Shown here: positions 35,192 through 43,839 of the stretch, piece after piece
Layout of the letters: the number at the start of each line of letters is the position of its first letter
Position numbering within the stretch: position 1 is the stretch's first letter
Origin: Tenacibaculum sp. M341
Lineage (GTDB): Bacteria; Bacteroidota; Bacteroidia; Flavobacteriales; Flavobacteriaceae
DNA length: 64,000 nt
Assembly (NCBI RefSeq): GCF_004337695.1
Contig: NZ_SJXJ01000016.1
Coordinates: 1 to 64,000 of the forward strand
Direction: 5' to 3'
Made by a program: the position numbers and the translations under genes
Notes under the pieces: model-generated
Seen by the model: only the letters and a program-made list of their open reading frames with translations
What the model was told of the DNA's origin: nothing
Database searches by the model: none

Positions 35192-35689
35192 TTAAAGTAT
35201 TATGTTTCCTGATGGATCAAAGTTATAATGTTTAAATTTTATCTCTTTAATAATTTTTACTTCAGTACCAACACCATCACCCCAGAAAGTACCTTCATCA
35301 TCAGCTTCAAATATTTTTCCGTTATCAATAATTAATGAAACATAAGGGTGTTTTGCTAGTTCTTTGGGAGCACTAATGATCGTTTTACAGTTAAATTTTT
35401 CTGATAATTTTAATGCTAAAAATAATGCTCTGTGTTCAGAGTGCAGCTCATCAGTTCTTAATAACGTAATTACAGTAGGGAATTCACTTTTATATTTTTC
35501 AATTTGTAAAGCAAAAGCAGAAAAAACTTCATCTGTATCTTTGATTTCAGAGTTTTTATTTCCATCAAACACGAATGTTTTTTCAAAGTTTCCTTCCCAA
35601 TTGATTAATTGCTTATGAGAGAATAAAGAATGAATGAATTTAACTAATTCAATTCTTTCTACTTTAGCTTCAATTCCAATTTCTTCCAT
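35192..35689 (-). CDS. Hypothetical 165-aa cytoplasmic protein
   Basis: No family is recognised. The protein is hydrophilic with alternating helices and strands and no signal peptide or membrane segment. It contains TVITLLRTDELHSEHRALFLALKLSEKFNCKTIIS, which reads like an alpha/beta domain. The start could be MEEIGIE as given. It lies 17 bp after the lipoprotein gene in the same direction and may share its message. Confidence 0.7.
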   Translation of the reverse strand: MEEIGIEAKVERIELVKFIHSLFSHKQLINWEGNFEKTFVFDGNKNSEIKDTDEVFSAFALQIEKYKSEFPTVITLLRTDELHSEHRALFLALKLSEKFNCKTIISAPKELAKHPYVSLIIDNGKIFEADDEGTFWGDGVGTEVKIIKEIKFKHYNFDPSGNIIL

Positions 35690-35706
35690 TTTAAAATCAA
35701 ATACTA

Positions 35707-36174
35707 TTATTTAACTATTTCAATGGTTCTATTAGTATTAGAAGTATCCCATTTTAAAATATCATTGTACCAAACTTTGGTAACAATCGTATTGTTATTA
35801 CTATTTTCAATAGCTGCTTTTACAATATCTGCATCAGTATTTGAGAATTCAATTTTTGTTTCAGAATAGCTATTCTGATCTGTTGTTAAACTCGGAGAAA
35901 GAGACAATAATGTTCCATTTTCAGTTTCAATAACTGAAATGCCTTTTGGAGTGTCTAATTTATTATCGTAAAACTTTTTCCATTCTCCATTAATCTTATG
36001 GTAAATATTAATGTCGGATTCTTTATAACCATTTTCAATTTCAAATAAGTTTTTACCTTCTTCATTCAAATATTTAATGGTGATGTTGGTATCTATATTA
36101 ACACAACAATTATCATTATTTGAACATGCATAAAAAGATATTACAATGGATAATAGCAAAATTAGTTTTCTCAT
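35707..36174 (-). CDS. Hypothetical lipoprotein
   Basis: A 155-aa protein starting MRKLILLLSIVISFYAC, a lipoprotein signal peptide with the lipid-modified Cys at position 17, followed by Ser-Asn-Asn-Asp. The open frame extends 13 codons further upstream (to 36213), but the internal ATG at 36174 gives the proper signal peptide and is preferred. The mature protein has CC shortly after the lipobox and a beta-rich body. No family is recognised. Confidence 0.75.
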   Translation of the reverse strand: MRKLILLLSIVISFYACSNNDNCCVNIDTNITIKYLNEEGKNLFEIENGYKESDINIYHKINGEWKKFYDNKLDTPKGISVIETENGTLLSLSPSLTTDQNSYSETKIEFSNTDADIVKAAIENSNNNTIVTKVWYNDILKWDTSNTNRTIEIVK

Positions 36175-36200
36175 ATCTAGTTTTTTATAGGCGAAATAAA

Positions 36201-36228
36201 AATAGAGAAACAATTTTGTTTCTCTATT
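36201..36228 (-). terminator. Hairpin after the COG0523 gene
   Basis: AATAGAGAAACA (36201-36212) and TGTTTCTCTATT (36217-36228) form a perfect 12-bp stem right after the COG0523 stop codon. The T run on the minus strand is weak. Confidence 0.6.
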
Positions 36229-36253
36229 GTAAATTTATATAATTTTTTGTCAA

Positions 36254-37477
36254 TTACTCATCATCGTAAGCATACACTCTTTCAATAGACCAGTTATCAT
36301 CATAACCATTTTTCCATTTTCCAGAAGCTAACTCTTCATCAGTAGAAAGGCATACATCAAGATTTTCTCTAATTTGTTCTTCAGCCATATCTTGACCAAT
36401 AAATACAATTTCATTTTTTCTATCGCCAAAATCTTTGTGCCAATTTTCTTCAATGATATCTTGATTTTCAATGAAAGTTAAATTGTTACTTCGGGTTTCA
36501 TAAGACATGCTTCCCCACCAAACACCAGCACTATCAGCTTTTAAAGAACCACCAGCTTGTCCCCAAACCAAAGCTTGTTCTGGTCTAGATGATAACCAAA
36601 ATAATCCTTTACTACGAATAACATTATCAGGAAATTGGTGTTGTATAAAATTCCAAAAACGTTCTGGATCAAATGGTTTTTTACTACGGTATACGAAAGA
36701 ACCAATACCATATTCTTCAGTTTCTGGTGTATGTTCTTCTTTATTTAATTCCTCTATCCAGCCAGCACTTTGTTCAGCTTCTTCAAAATCAAATAATCCA
36801 GTATTTAAAATTTCGCTAGGAGCTACTTTACTGTAACTAGATTCTAATATTTTAGCTGAAGGATTTAATTTTTGAATAGCAGCTTTTAAAACACCAAGAT
36901 GATCTTTACTAACCAAATCAGTTTTATTTAAAATGATAACATTGGCAAACTCTATTTGGTCAGTTAATAAGTTAACAATCGTTCTAAAATCACCTTCAAT
37001 ATTTGTTAACTCTCTATCGATTAAAGTTTCTGGACTACCGAAGTCTTTAAAAAAGTTAAAAGCATCTACCACAGTAACCATCGTATCAATATAACTAAAA
37101 CGAGAAAGATCAATTCCGTTTTCTTCATCTACAAAAGAAAAAGTTTGAGCTACAGGTACAGGCTCACTAATACCAGTACTTTCAATAAGTAAATAATCAA
37201 AACGATCTTCTTTAGCCAATCGTTCAACTTCTACCATCAAATCTTCTCGTAATGTACAGCAAATACAACCATTACTCATTTCTACCAATTTCTCTTCAGT
37301 TCGAGATAGTGTATTTTCACTTTTCACCAATGCTGCATCAACATTTACTTCGCTCATGTCATTTACAATAACAGCTACTTTTAATCCCTGTTTGTTGTGT
37401 AATACATGATTTAATAAAGTAGTTTTTCCTGCTCCAAGAAAACCACTTAAAACTGTTACTGGTAGTTTTTTATTCAT
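36254..37477 (-). CDS. COG0523 (CobW/ZNG1-like) metallochaperone GTPase
   Basis: A 407-aa cytoplasmic G3E GTPase that hands metal, usually zinc, to client enzymes. It has the P-loop G12-F-L-G-A-G-K-T19, the metal motif C71-I-C73-C74, the NKTD guanine motif (about 180) and a C-terminal CobW_C domain (about 260-360) with [18 protein letters not shown]. The C-terminal tail is acidic. The gene has its own promoter, with a textbook -33/-7 pair inside a large inverted repeat (37500-37561), which suggests repression by a metal-responsive factor such as Zur; that link is inference. No zinc transporter is beside it. Confidence 0.92.
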   Translation of the reverse strand: MNKKLPVTVLSGFLGAGKTTLLNHVLHNKQGLKVAVIVNDMSEVNVDAALVKSENTLSRTEEKLVEMSNGCICCTLREDLMVEVERLAKEDRFDYLLIESTGISEPVPVAQTFSFVDEENGIDLSRFSYIDTMVTVVDAFNFFKDFGSPETLIDRELTNIEGDFRTIVNLLTDQIEFANVIILNKTDLVSKDHLGVLKAAIQKLNPSAKILESSYSKVAPSEILNTGLFDFEEAEQSAGWIEELNKEEHTPETEEYGIGSFVYRSKKPFDPERFWNFIQHQFPDNVIRSKGLFWLSSRPEQALVWGQAGGSLKADSAGVWWGSMSYETRSNNLTFIENQDIIEENWHKDFGDRKNEIVFIGQDMAEEQIRENLDVCLSTDEELASGKWKNGYDDNWSIERVYAYDDE

Positions 37478-37499
37478 CTCTGCTAGTTTTTTGTGAATA

Positions 37500-37561
37500 C
37501 AAATTTACCTATAAACTTTTATTAATGCAATTTGATTGCTTTAATGGAAGTTTATAGGTAA
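37500..37561 (-). promoter_or_regulatory. COG0523 promoter with flanking 14-bp inverted repeat
   Basis: TTACCTATAAACTT (37505-37518) and AAGTTTATAGGTAA (37548-37561) are perfect 14-bp inverted arms 29 bp apart. On the minus strand TTG (plus 37528-37530), 20 bp, then TAAATTTG (plus 37500-37507) make an ideal promoter. The downstream arm fills the space between the -33 and -7 boxes and the upstream arm lies just before -33, as expected for an operator. The inner region also has GCAA/TTGC pairing, so a hairpin is an alternative reading. Confidence 0.7.
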
Positions 37562-37601
37562 GGAAGAGATATTGATAAACTAAGAAAGGGATTGAAATAC
37601 G

Positions 37602-38681
37602 TTACATTTGTGTATGTTCATACTCTGGATGAGGATTAGGAATATCATTTTTATGATCTCCTATAATTTCTCTAATGTCAATTTCTATACCTCTAGAAAT
37701 GGTGGTAATTGGTACATCGTTAGCAATTCCTTCGAAAGGATTTTCAGAAACATCGCCAATACGTTCCATGGTAAAGAAAATCCATGAAATGATAATACTA
37801 AAAGGAATGATTAGCCAAACAAAATTATTAGCAATAATATTTTGAATGGTACTTTGACTTTCATAATTCAATAATGATTGACCAATTTTATCAAATTCAC
37901 TCATTAACCCAAAAGGAAGTAGTGCTACAAAAATCCATGCAAAAAATAGGTTTAGAGTTGCAAATTGTCTTGGATAAGGAAAGTTTTTAATACGCTCTGC
38001 TTTTCCTTGAAGTGTAAAAAACTCTTCAATCATCTTTTTAAACTCCATATGACGGAAATCATCTATTAAACCTGCTAATTTTAATTCTTTAAAATGATTT
38101 GATTGTAATTTTAAACAAGCTGCCTGTTTGTTAGTTTTACTTAGTACCTCTTGCTTTTCTTCTGAATTTAAATAATCATCTAATTCTTCTGATAAAGTAT
38201 ATTCATATTCCTGAATATGCATTTTTTTCATCACCTCTTGGTCCGATTTATTACTGTAGGTAGTTTCCCAAGGCTTTTTTACTCTTAAAGCATGTCTTAA
38301 AGAAGTCATCCAAGCTACATGTCTCATGATGATTGTTTTCTTTATTTGAAAAAACTCAGCGTCCGATTTTTTGTTATTGGTAAACTCATTTGTAATAAAA
38401 TCATTGGTCATAGTAGCGAATAACCTTGAAGCATTTACAATACCTCCATATATTTTTCTGGCTTCCCATAAACGATTGTAAGAAGCATTGTTTTTAAATC
38501 CGATAATAAAAGCTAAAGCAGTACCCACAAGTCCTATAGGTAACCATGGTAAGTGCAACCATTTCCAATCTAAAAGTTCATATAGAGTTACAGGAATGAT
38601 AGATGTTAAAAGGAAAATATAAATATATCTTCGGGTCCAACTTAGCATTCGTTTAATGGTATAATTCTTTTTTGTGTACAT
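37602..38681 (-). CDS. Bestrophin-family ion channel
   Basis: A 359-aa membrane protein of the bacterial bestrophin (YneE) family, pentameric channels for anions or, in some bacteria, cations. It has hydrophobic segments at about 20-40, 45-62, 235-258 and 285-305, the segment FKNNASYNRLWEARKIYGGIVNASR after helix 2, and FPYPRQFATLNLFFAWIFVALLPFG and the acidic ENPFEGIANDVP near the end. Length is slightly above the usual 300 aa owing to a charged middle insert (about 140-200). It is transcribed alone. Confidence 0.9.
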   Translation of the reverse strand: MYTKKNYTIKRMLSWTRRYIYIFLLTSIIPVTLYELLDWKWLHLPWLPIGLVGTALAFIIGFKNNASYNRLWEARKIYGGIVNASRLFATMTNDFITNEFTNNKKSDAEFFQIKKTIIMRHVAWMTSLRHALRVKKPWETTYSNKSDQEVMKKMHIQEYEYTLSEELDDYLNSEEKQEVLSKTNKQAACLKLQSNHFKELKLAGLIDDFRHMEFKKMIEEFFTLQGKAERIKNFPYPRQFATLNLFFAWIFVALLPFGLMSEFDKIGQSLLNYESQSTIQNIIANNFVWLIIPFSIIISWIFFTMERIGDVSENPFEGIANDVPITTISRGIEIDIREIIGDHKNDIPNPHPEYEHTQM

Positions 38682-38765
38682 GATTACTTTTGTTTTACAG
38701 TAGCTTTTACTACATAGGATGTATTGAAAATATTTCCTCTTTTTAGAAAAGAAGAGGAGTAGGTG

Positions 38766-38800
38766 TTTAAAGATGCTCTTCTGATAAGAGCATCTTTAAA
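38766..38800 (-). terminator. Terminator after the crotonase gene
   Basis: TTTAAAGATGCTCTT (38766-38780) and AAGAGCATCTTTAAA (38786-38800) form a perfect 15-bp stem with a CTGAT loop just after the crotonase stop codon. There is no long T run beyond the stem. Confidence 0.65.
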
Positions 38801-38812
38801 TATTAATTTGAA

Positions 38813-39664
38813 TTAATCTCTTTGAATTTCTTGTAAATCGATTAACATGTTTTCCCAATTCTTTTGGTTTTCATGATCAAATTGAGCACCGTTTTCATCA
38901 GCAATTGTAAAACGCTTAATAGCTGGAGTTTTACTAGTAGCCTGATATAATTGGTATGCTTCTTCTTTTAAAGCGTCAGCAATTGGTAAATCGATAGATG
39001 CATATACAGCACGCTTACATGCTTCAATTGATTCTGCAGGGAATTTAGCAATACGTTCCGCTAAAGTATCTACATAAGGACCAATTTCATCAGCATTTAA
39101 AGCTTTGTTAATTGTACCAAATTTTTCAGCTTCATCAGCATCCCAATCTCTTGCACCTAAAATAATTTCTAAAGCTTTCCCAAGTCCTGCTTGTCTTGCC
39201 ATACGAGAAGCTCCACCACCACAAGGTAAAATTCCCATACCAACTTCCATTTGCATAAATTTAGCTTTACCTCTTGTAGCAAAACGCATATCTAAAGCCA
39301 ATGCCATTTCATGACCACCACCTCTGGCAAAACCTTCAATTTTTGCAATAGTAGCTTGTGGTACGTTGCTTAATCTTTCTAAAACAGCTTGTAAGTCAAG
39401 TAATTTAACTTCGTTTCTAGGCACAACTTCTTCAGACATGTCTCTTAATAAGTTTGTGTCGTAGTGACATACCCAATAACCTTCGTTAGAAGATTGAAAT
39501 ACCACAACCTTAACGCTTCTGTCACGCTCTAAACGTAAACAAAGGCTGCTTAAATCTGCTAACATTTCTTGTCCTTGAACGTTAACTGGTCCAAAATTAA
39601 TTGTTACATATAAAATACCGCCTTTTTGTTCAGCTGTAAATGTTTGAAAATTCTTGTAGTCCAT
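38813..39664 (-). CDS. Enoyl-CoA hydratase/isomerase family protein
   Basis: A 283-aa crotonase-fold enzyme. It has the oxyanion-hole segment IEGFARGGGHEMALALD and the second conserved segment MEVGMGILPCGGGASRMARQAG. Both glutamates used by rat crotonase (equivalents of E144 in GHEMA and E164 in MEVG) appear to be present, so hydratase chemistry is possible. The substrate is not clear. No beta-oxidation partner is beside it. It starts 14 bp after an NTF2-like gene and the two probably form an operon divergent in regulation from the AraC gene upstream. Confidence 0.88.
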   Translation of the reverse strand: MDYKNFQTFTAEQKGGILYVTINFGPVNVQGQEMLADLSSLCLRLERDRSVKVVVFQSSNEGYWVCHYDTNLLRDMSEEVVPRNEVKLLDLQAVLERLSNVPQATIAKIEGFARGGGHEMALALDMRFATRGKAKFMQMEVGMGILPCGGGASRMARQAGLGKALEIILGARDWDADEAEKFGTINKALNADEIGPYVDTLAERIAKFPAESIEACKRAVYASIDLPIADALKEEAYQLYQATSKTPAIKRFTIADENGAQFDHENQKNWENMLIDLQEIQRD

Positions 39665-39678
39665 AATTTATTCTAATT

Positions 39679-40014
39679 TTAATTAATAATTCCTGCGAAT
39701 GTGTGTTGTTTAATTTTACCTTCTTCAATAATGTAAGTATCGGTGGCTAATTGCACATTTATGTGTGTGTTTTCTCCATTCCAAACAAAGTAGACGATGT
39801 TGTCGTTTGTTTCTTGTTTGATAGTATTGAATTCAAAACCTTCAAATTTTGGAAGAAAAGCTTCATAGAATTCTAGTATTTCTTCATAACCTTTGTAGGT
39901 TTTATCCTGAGTTATAAACAAAGCATCATCCGTGTAGTCTTCCAGAACTTTTGCTGGATTTAAAGTATCGACAGCCTTCATGTGGCTTTCAAATACATTT
40001 TGTGGATTTTTCAT
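39679..40014 (-). CDS. NTF2-like / SnoaL-like small protein
   Basis: A 111-aa single-domain protein with the NTF2-like cone fold pattern: an N-terminal helix FESHMKAVDTLNPAKVLEDYTDDALFI, the KGYEEILEFYEAF helix and a beta-rich C-terminal half. Such proteins bind small hydrophobic ligands or act as isomerases or dehydratases. It lies just upstream of the crotonase gene and may act on the same compound; the AraC regulator gene is 100 bp further upstream in the same direction. Confidence 0.85.
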   Translation of the reverse strand: MKNPQNVFESHMKAVDTLNPAKVLEDYTDDALFITQDKTYKGYEEILEFYEAFLPKFEGFEFNTIKQETNDNIVYFVWNGENTHINVQLATDTYIIEEGKIKQHTFAGIIN

Positions 40015-40113
40015 AATAGGTGTTTATTAAACTTTACGTTGCAAAGTTATTTTAGAGGTGCACCTACTATTTAGTAAGAAAAAAAGATGTTTTAGTAAAA
40101 AACGAAGTTGAGG

Positions 40114-40959
40114 TTATTTTTGGCTAGTTCTGTAGTTACTAGCTGTCATTCCTTTGTATGATAAAAATGTTTTATCTAAGTGGCTGCTGTCGGTAAAATC
40201 TAGTTCTATGGCAATTTCTGAAATAGTAAAATTGGTATATTTTAAACGGGTTTCAGCTAATTTAACTTTGTAATTAAGAATGTATTTTTTTAAGCTGATT
40301 TCCATCTGTTTCTTAAAATATTGTCCTACATAGTTTTCAGCAATATTGAATTCAGCAGCAATCATTTTATTGGAAAGCATACTACTATCATGAATGTGAT
40401 AATGAATGTAGTTTACAATATCCTGAATTTTAGAAGTTTCTTTTTTAACGGTAGCTACATTTACATTTCTTGAAATTATATGAAGTATAGAATGTAATGT
40501 CGCTTTTAGAATAAGTTCGCTTTTTAAGTTTTTATTATTGTACTCATTAAAAAGAACATTGAATAGCGCTAAGAAACTGTTTTTTTCTGATTCAGAATCT
40601 AGATTTATGTTTTTAACTCTGTCTGCACTGTAGAAGATAGTTTCAATTTTTTTAAACCATTCTTTTTCTTGTGAGGTGTCATCTTGTAAAGAAAAGTTAC
40701 CGAAAAAGCTGTTTAAAAATTTTATTGCAGATACTGTGGTTGGAGTTTTTATTTCGAAGTTATATTTATCATTAGGAATAAATATAAAAATGTGATTGTC
40801 TTCGTATGGAACATTGTGTCCGTTAATATTTAATTCACCATTACCTTTTTCAATTAAGAGTATTTCAAAAAAACGAATGGCTGTGTACTGACAAAAGCCG
40901 ATAGACATTTTTTCTTGAAAGTTTTGAATTACAATATTTTCAAATATGGTACGTGGCAT
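40114..40959 (-). CDS. AraC-family transcription regulator
   Basis: A 281-aa regulator with an N-terminal cupin-like sensing domain (about 10-150, with GNGELNINGHNVPYEDNHIFIFIP) and a C-terminal pair of helix-turn-helix motifs (about 180-281; IAAEFNIAENYVGQYFKKQM and the signature FTISEIAIELDFTDSSHLDKTF). It likely controls the NTF2-like and crotonase genes directly downstream, in the same direction, after a 99-bp gap. Ligand unknown. Confidence 0.9.
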   Translation of the reverse strand: MPRTIFENIVIQNFQEKMSIGFCQYTAIRFFEILLIEKGNGELNINGHNVPYEDNHIFIFIPNDKYNFEIKTPTTVSAIKFLNSFFGNFSLQDDTSQEKEWFKKIETIFYSADRVKNINLDSESEKNSFLALFNVLFNEYNNKNLKSELILKATLHSILHIISRNVNVATVKKETSKIQDIVNYIHYHIHDSSMLSNKMIAAEFNIAENYVGQYFKKQMEISLKKYILNYKVKLAETRLKYTNFTISEIAIELDFTDSSHLDKTFLSYKGMTASNYRTSQK

Positions 40960-41040
40960 TTATATAGAAGGATTTTATAAAAACAAAGCTAAATAATTTT
41001 AATGAATAGGAGAGAGTAGGTAAACTTCTAAAAAGAAGTA

Positions 41041-41595
41041 TTATAAATTGTTGCTAATAAGTTTCTCCATTTCTTCCTCATTCCAGTCTTTATAGTAATC
41101 AAAATTTATTTTAATTACAGTTGTGTTTTTATTGACGGTTTCTTCAATTTTTTTATTTCTGATTTTCAATAATTCAAACCTTTCGATTATCCTTTTTCTT
41201 GTTTTTTCATCTCGTTCTTCGGAAAGTATTTTATCAATATTATTTAATTGTAATATCCATAACTTTTCGATTTGGATATCTTGTTGGTCAAGTGATTTTT
41301 CGAGATGAAAATATTGTTCTTTAGTTTTTGGATAGTCGATGATTAATATTCCTTTCTGAATTGATGCTATTTCATTTATTAGAACTTTAGTAATTAATTC
41401 TGTAGGAATCAATTCTCCTGATTGTATGTAAGATTTAACTTTTTTAGATAGATAGTTATCAGATAAATCAGATAAACTATTTTTGATAAGTTCTTTAATA
41501 GAAACTTTTTGCAGGTTAAATTTTCTTTCCAGTATCTTTTCAAATAAACTTATATAAGTAAAACTTTCTGATAATAAAATGTGACAGTTTTTCAT
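41041..41595 (-). CDS. Adenylate-kinase-like protein lacking the P-loop
   Basis: A 184-aa protein that follows adenylate kinase from the NMP-binding helix on: KSYIQSGELIPTELITKVL matches the KSYMDAGELVPDEVVIxxV pattern, GILIIDYPKTKEQYFHLEKSL matches GFILDGFPRTxxQAExLDxxL, and ERDEKTRKRIIERFELLK matches the late RxDDxxExIxxRLxxY helix. The N-terminus (MKNCHILLSESFTYISLF) has no GxPGxGKGT loop, and the LID zinc region is missing. The key Arg of FPRT is Lys here. It is therefore probably a non-catalytic relative. It is followed upstream by genes of an immunity-like cluster. Confidence 0.65.
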   Translation of the reverse strand: MKNCHILLSESFTYISLFEKILERKFNLQKVSIKELIKNSLSDLSDNYLSKKVKSYIQSGELIPTELITKVLINEIASIQKGILIIDYPKTKEQYFHLEKSLDQQDIQIEKLWILQLNNIDKILSEERDEKTRKRIIERFELLKIRNKKIEETVNKNTTVIKINFDYYKDWNEEEMEKLISNNL

Positions 41596-41630
41596 AGTAA
41601 CTTATAATTGAGTTTTAAATGAGGAGTTAA

Positions 41631-42311
41631 TTAAGCTTTAAATTCAATGAGGTTTTGTTTCATTTCTTTATCCCAAAAATCTTTTTCGTTATTGTAAATT
41701 CTGGTTGTAATCTGTTTGTTTAATTCTTTATCAGATTTTAAATTTAAGTTGATGGCTACTATTTGTTCATTATCTACTTTAAATATAAAGTCATTGCTAT
41801 TGGTTGTTTTTGCAGCTAATTCAAATTGTTCATTTTGTAATATATGGTCATCAGGTAATTGAAATCTTAGTTCATTTATTAGAACTTCAATTTCATCATC
41901 TTCTATGTCTATGCTATCAATGTAAGGAGGTAAGTATTTCAATGAAAAAATAGACATATTGAGTACTTCTTCTAAATTTCCTGTTTCTAGTAAGTTAATT
42001 ATTGTTTTTTCAATACAATTTCTACTTAATTCTTTTACAAATAAGTCAGGAGGTATTTGATAAAGACCGTTTAAATTATTTCCATTTTCTCTGTCTTCAT
42101 TAATAGCTGTTTGAAGAAATTGATACGTCCATACATTTATTCCATAATTTCTACCGTCTAATGTATCAACAGCAATATTAGCAAAGTCATTTTCAATATC
42201 ATCCCAAGGGCATGATATTTCAAATTCAAGCCATAATTTAAAAGGAGTTTTTCCCTCTTTAATTATTTTGTCGCTTAAAGAATGGTTGGGATTTAAATTT
42301 TTAATGTTCAT
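41631..42311 (-). CDS. Hypothetical 226-aa protein in an immunity-like cluster
   Basis: No family is recognised. The protein is acidic and soluble with no signal peptide. Its N-terminal half (LWLEFEISCPWDDIENDFANI, then DGRNYGINVWTYQFLQTAI) has the style of polymorphic-toxin immunity proteins, but that is impression rather than a match. It lies 35 bp from both the adenylate-kinase-like gene and the SMI1/KNR4 gene, all in one direction, so the three are likely an operon. Confidence 0.7.
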   Translation of the reverse strand: MNIKNLNPNHSLSDKIIKEGKTPFKLWLEFEISCPWDDIENDFANIAVDTLDGRNYGINVWTYQFLQTAINEDRENGNNLNGLYQIPPDLFVKELSRNCIEKTIINLLETGNLEEVLNMSIFSLKYLPPYIDSIDIEDDEIEVLINELRFQLPDDHILQNEQFELAAKTTNSNDFIFKVDNEQIVAINLNLKSDKELNKQITTRIYNNEKDFWDKEMKQNLIEFKA

Positions 42312-42346
42312 TGTTTAACTAGCAAAAAGTATAATACAGATATTTC

Positions 42347-42826
42347 TTATGCTATGGAATAGCATTTATTCAAAAGTTCATCTAAAGATTCTGTTAAATA
42401 ACAGAATCCAAAATCACCATTATCAACGTGAAAAATTTTACCGTCATAATCTCCACCTATAGCTATATAAATTTGTGCACCTCCATATGTTTCTATTAAA
42501 GGGAAAAGTTTTTCATGGTCAACATATTCAGAGTTTACATCAAATTCTTTTTGAAATTGTTTTAAGTAGCCACGATGCTCCCATTTTTCCTTTATAGATT
42601 TTAGGGATTCAACTTGTTGAAGTGCATCATCGGTATCCCATCCGTCTTTGTAAATTAAATCAAAAAAACATTGAGTATTATCATTAAACATAATTTCTGA
42701 ATTAGCATAAAATTTAAAGAAAGCCTTTATATTTTCTGGAAGAATAAAACCAGTGAATTCTTCAATGTCTTTTATATCAGAGTCTGTAGTTTCTAAAGGG
42801 TTTTTAAATATGATTTTATTTTTCAT
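42347..42826 (-). CDS. SMI1/KNR4-family protein
   Basis: A 159-aa SUKH-type protein. It has the family pattern: DIKDIEEFTGFILPENIKAFFKFYAN near the N-terminus, a middle tryptophan-rich region and FPLIETYGGAQIYIAIGGDYDGKIFHVDNGD, ending with SLDELLNK. SUKH proteins in bacteria are mainly immunity proteins that block secreted polymorphic toxins. No toxin gene is found in this window, so it may be an orphan immunity gene against neighbours or toxins encoded elsewhere. Confidence 0.85.
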   Translation of the reverse strand: MKNKIIFKNPLETTDSDIKDIEEFTGFILPENIKAFFKFYANSEIMFNDNTQCFFDLIYKDGWDTDDALQQVESLKSIKEKWEHRGYLKQFQKEFDVNSEYVDHEKLFPLIETYGGAQIYIAIGGDYDGKIFHVDNGDFGFCYLTESLDELLNKCYSIA

Positions 42827-43005
42827 TGTTACAGTTGTTGTAATTTGATTTAATTAAGGTTGAATTAGTTCCTGTTTATCATATTATCATTAATAATCCG
42901 AATAAAATTCCCCTCATAAAATAATCCTGTTTTAATATTTTTTCTGAGTATTGAACAGATCTCATGTGGTATTCATAATAGTCTTAAAAAAAATAAAAAT
43001 ATGTC

Positions 43006-43626
43006 TTACTGATTCACCTTCTCAAGATCATTGTTAAAAATGATTTCAAATTTACTTTTAATATCATTTCTATTCTGTCTAATTAAACTACAAATAAACT
43101 CTCTAATAGTTTTAACTCTTGTGTCAATGTAAGGTGTGGGATTTTTAAATAAATATCCAAACTTATAATCAAAAATAGTAACAATTGACACTCCAATAAA
43201 AAAGAGTAGCGCAAAAAGTTTAGGATTGGCAAATGAAAACAAGGCAGTTATCTCTTCTTTAGAAAAGAAAATTAAATAACAAATCCACGGAATAAGAAAG
43301 GCAACTAAAATAAGATAAGGGTACAAGGAAGATCGTGAACCTTTTTTATGAACAGATAGATGAACCTTATTTTTAATAGCATTATAAATTTTAAGTCTGT
43401 CAGTACTGCCAATTTTTTTATCTAAAAAGGACTCATGAGTTACTCTATTTTTAAATTCTTCTTTCTCTCTTAAAGTATTTAATATTCTTGATTTTAAGAA
43501 TAAAAAAGTAATATCGTGACGTAAAATAACATCACTTTGTATACGCTCCAATTTTTGTTGATTTATAGGAAAGTTAAAGCTATGTTTCTCTTCAAGTTTT
43601 TTAATGTCCTTTGGATAAGTTCTCAT
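43006..43626 (-). CDS. Hypothetical membrane protein with two central helices
   Basis: A 206-aa protein with a basic, helical N-terminal region (about 1-98), two membrane segments (about 102-121 and 131-150) and a basic C-terminal tail (about 151-206). No family is recognised. It stands alone between a 179-bp gap and the icmF terminator. It might belong with the immunity-like genes upstream, but the gap makes this uncertain. Confidence 0.65.
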   Translation of the reverse strand: MRTYPKDIKKLEEKHSFNFPINQQKLERIQSDVILRHDITFLFLKSRILNTLREKEEFKNRVTHESFLDKKIGSTDRLKIYNAIKNKVHLSVHKKGSRSSLYPYLILVAFLIPWICYLIFFSKEEITALFSFANPKLFALLFFIGVSIVTIFDYKFGYLFKNPTPYIDTRVKTIREFICSLIRQNRNDIKSKFEIIFNNDLEKVNQ

Positions 43627-43776
43627 TTCTAGCAGTAGTTTTTTTAATGTTAAAAGTTATGTAAAAACTAAATTTAAAAAGATTTAAATCAAGAGTTTCA
43701 AGCTTACAACAAAGATAATTCTTTCAATGAAATGTTTGAGAGTGTTACAGGGGGAATTTACTTTGTTTTAAAGAAA

Positions 43777-43812
43777 AAAGCAGTTAAAAAGAAATATCCT
43801 TTTAACTGCTTT
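43777..43812 (-). terminator. Terminator of icmF
   Basis: AAAGCAGTTAAAA (43777-43789) pairs with TTTTAACTGCTTT (43800-43812), 27 bp after the icmF stop codon. On the minus strand it is followed by TTTTTT. Confidence 0.8.
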
Positions 43813-43839
43813 GATGTTATAATCTGTAATCAATTTCAA

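Noticed and set aside
36175-36213. N-terminal extension of the lipoprotein gene
   Set aside because: The 13 extra residues precede a proper lipoprotein signal peptide, so the internal ATG at 36174 is the better start.
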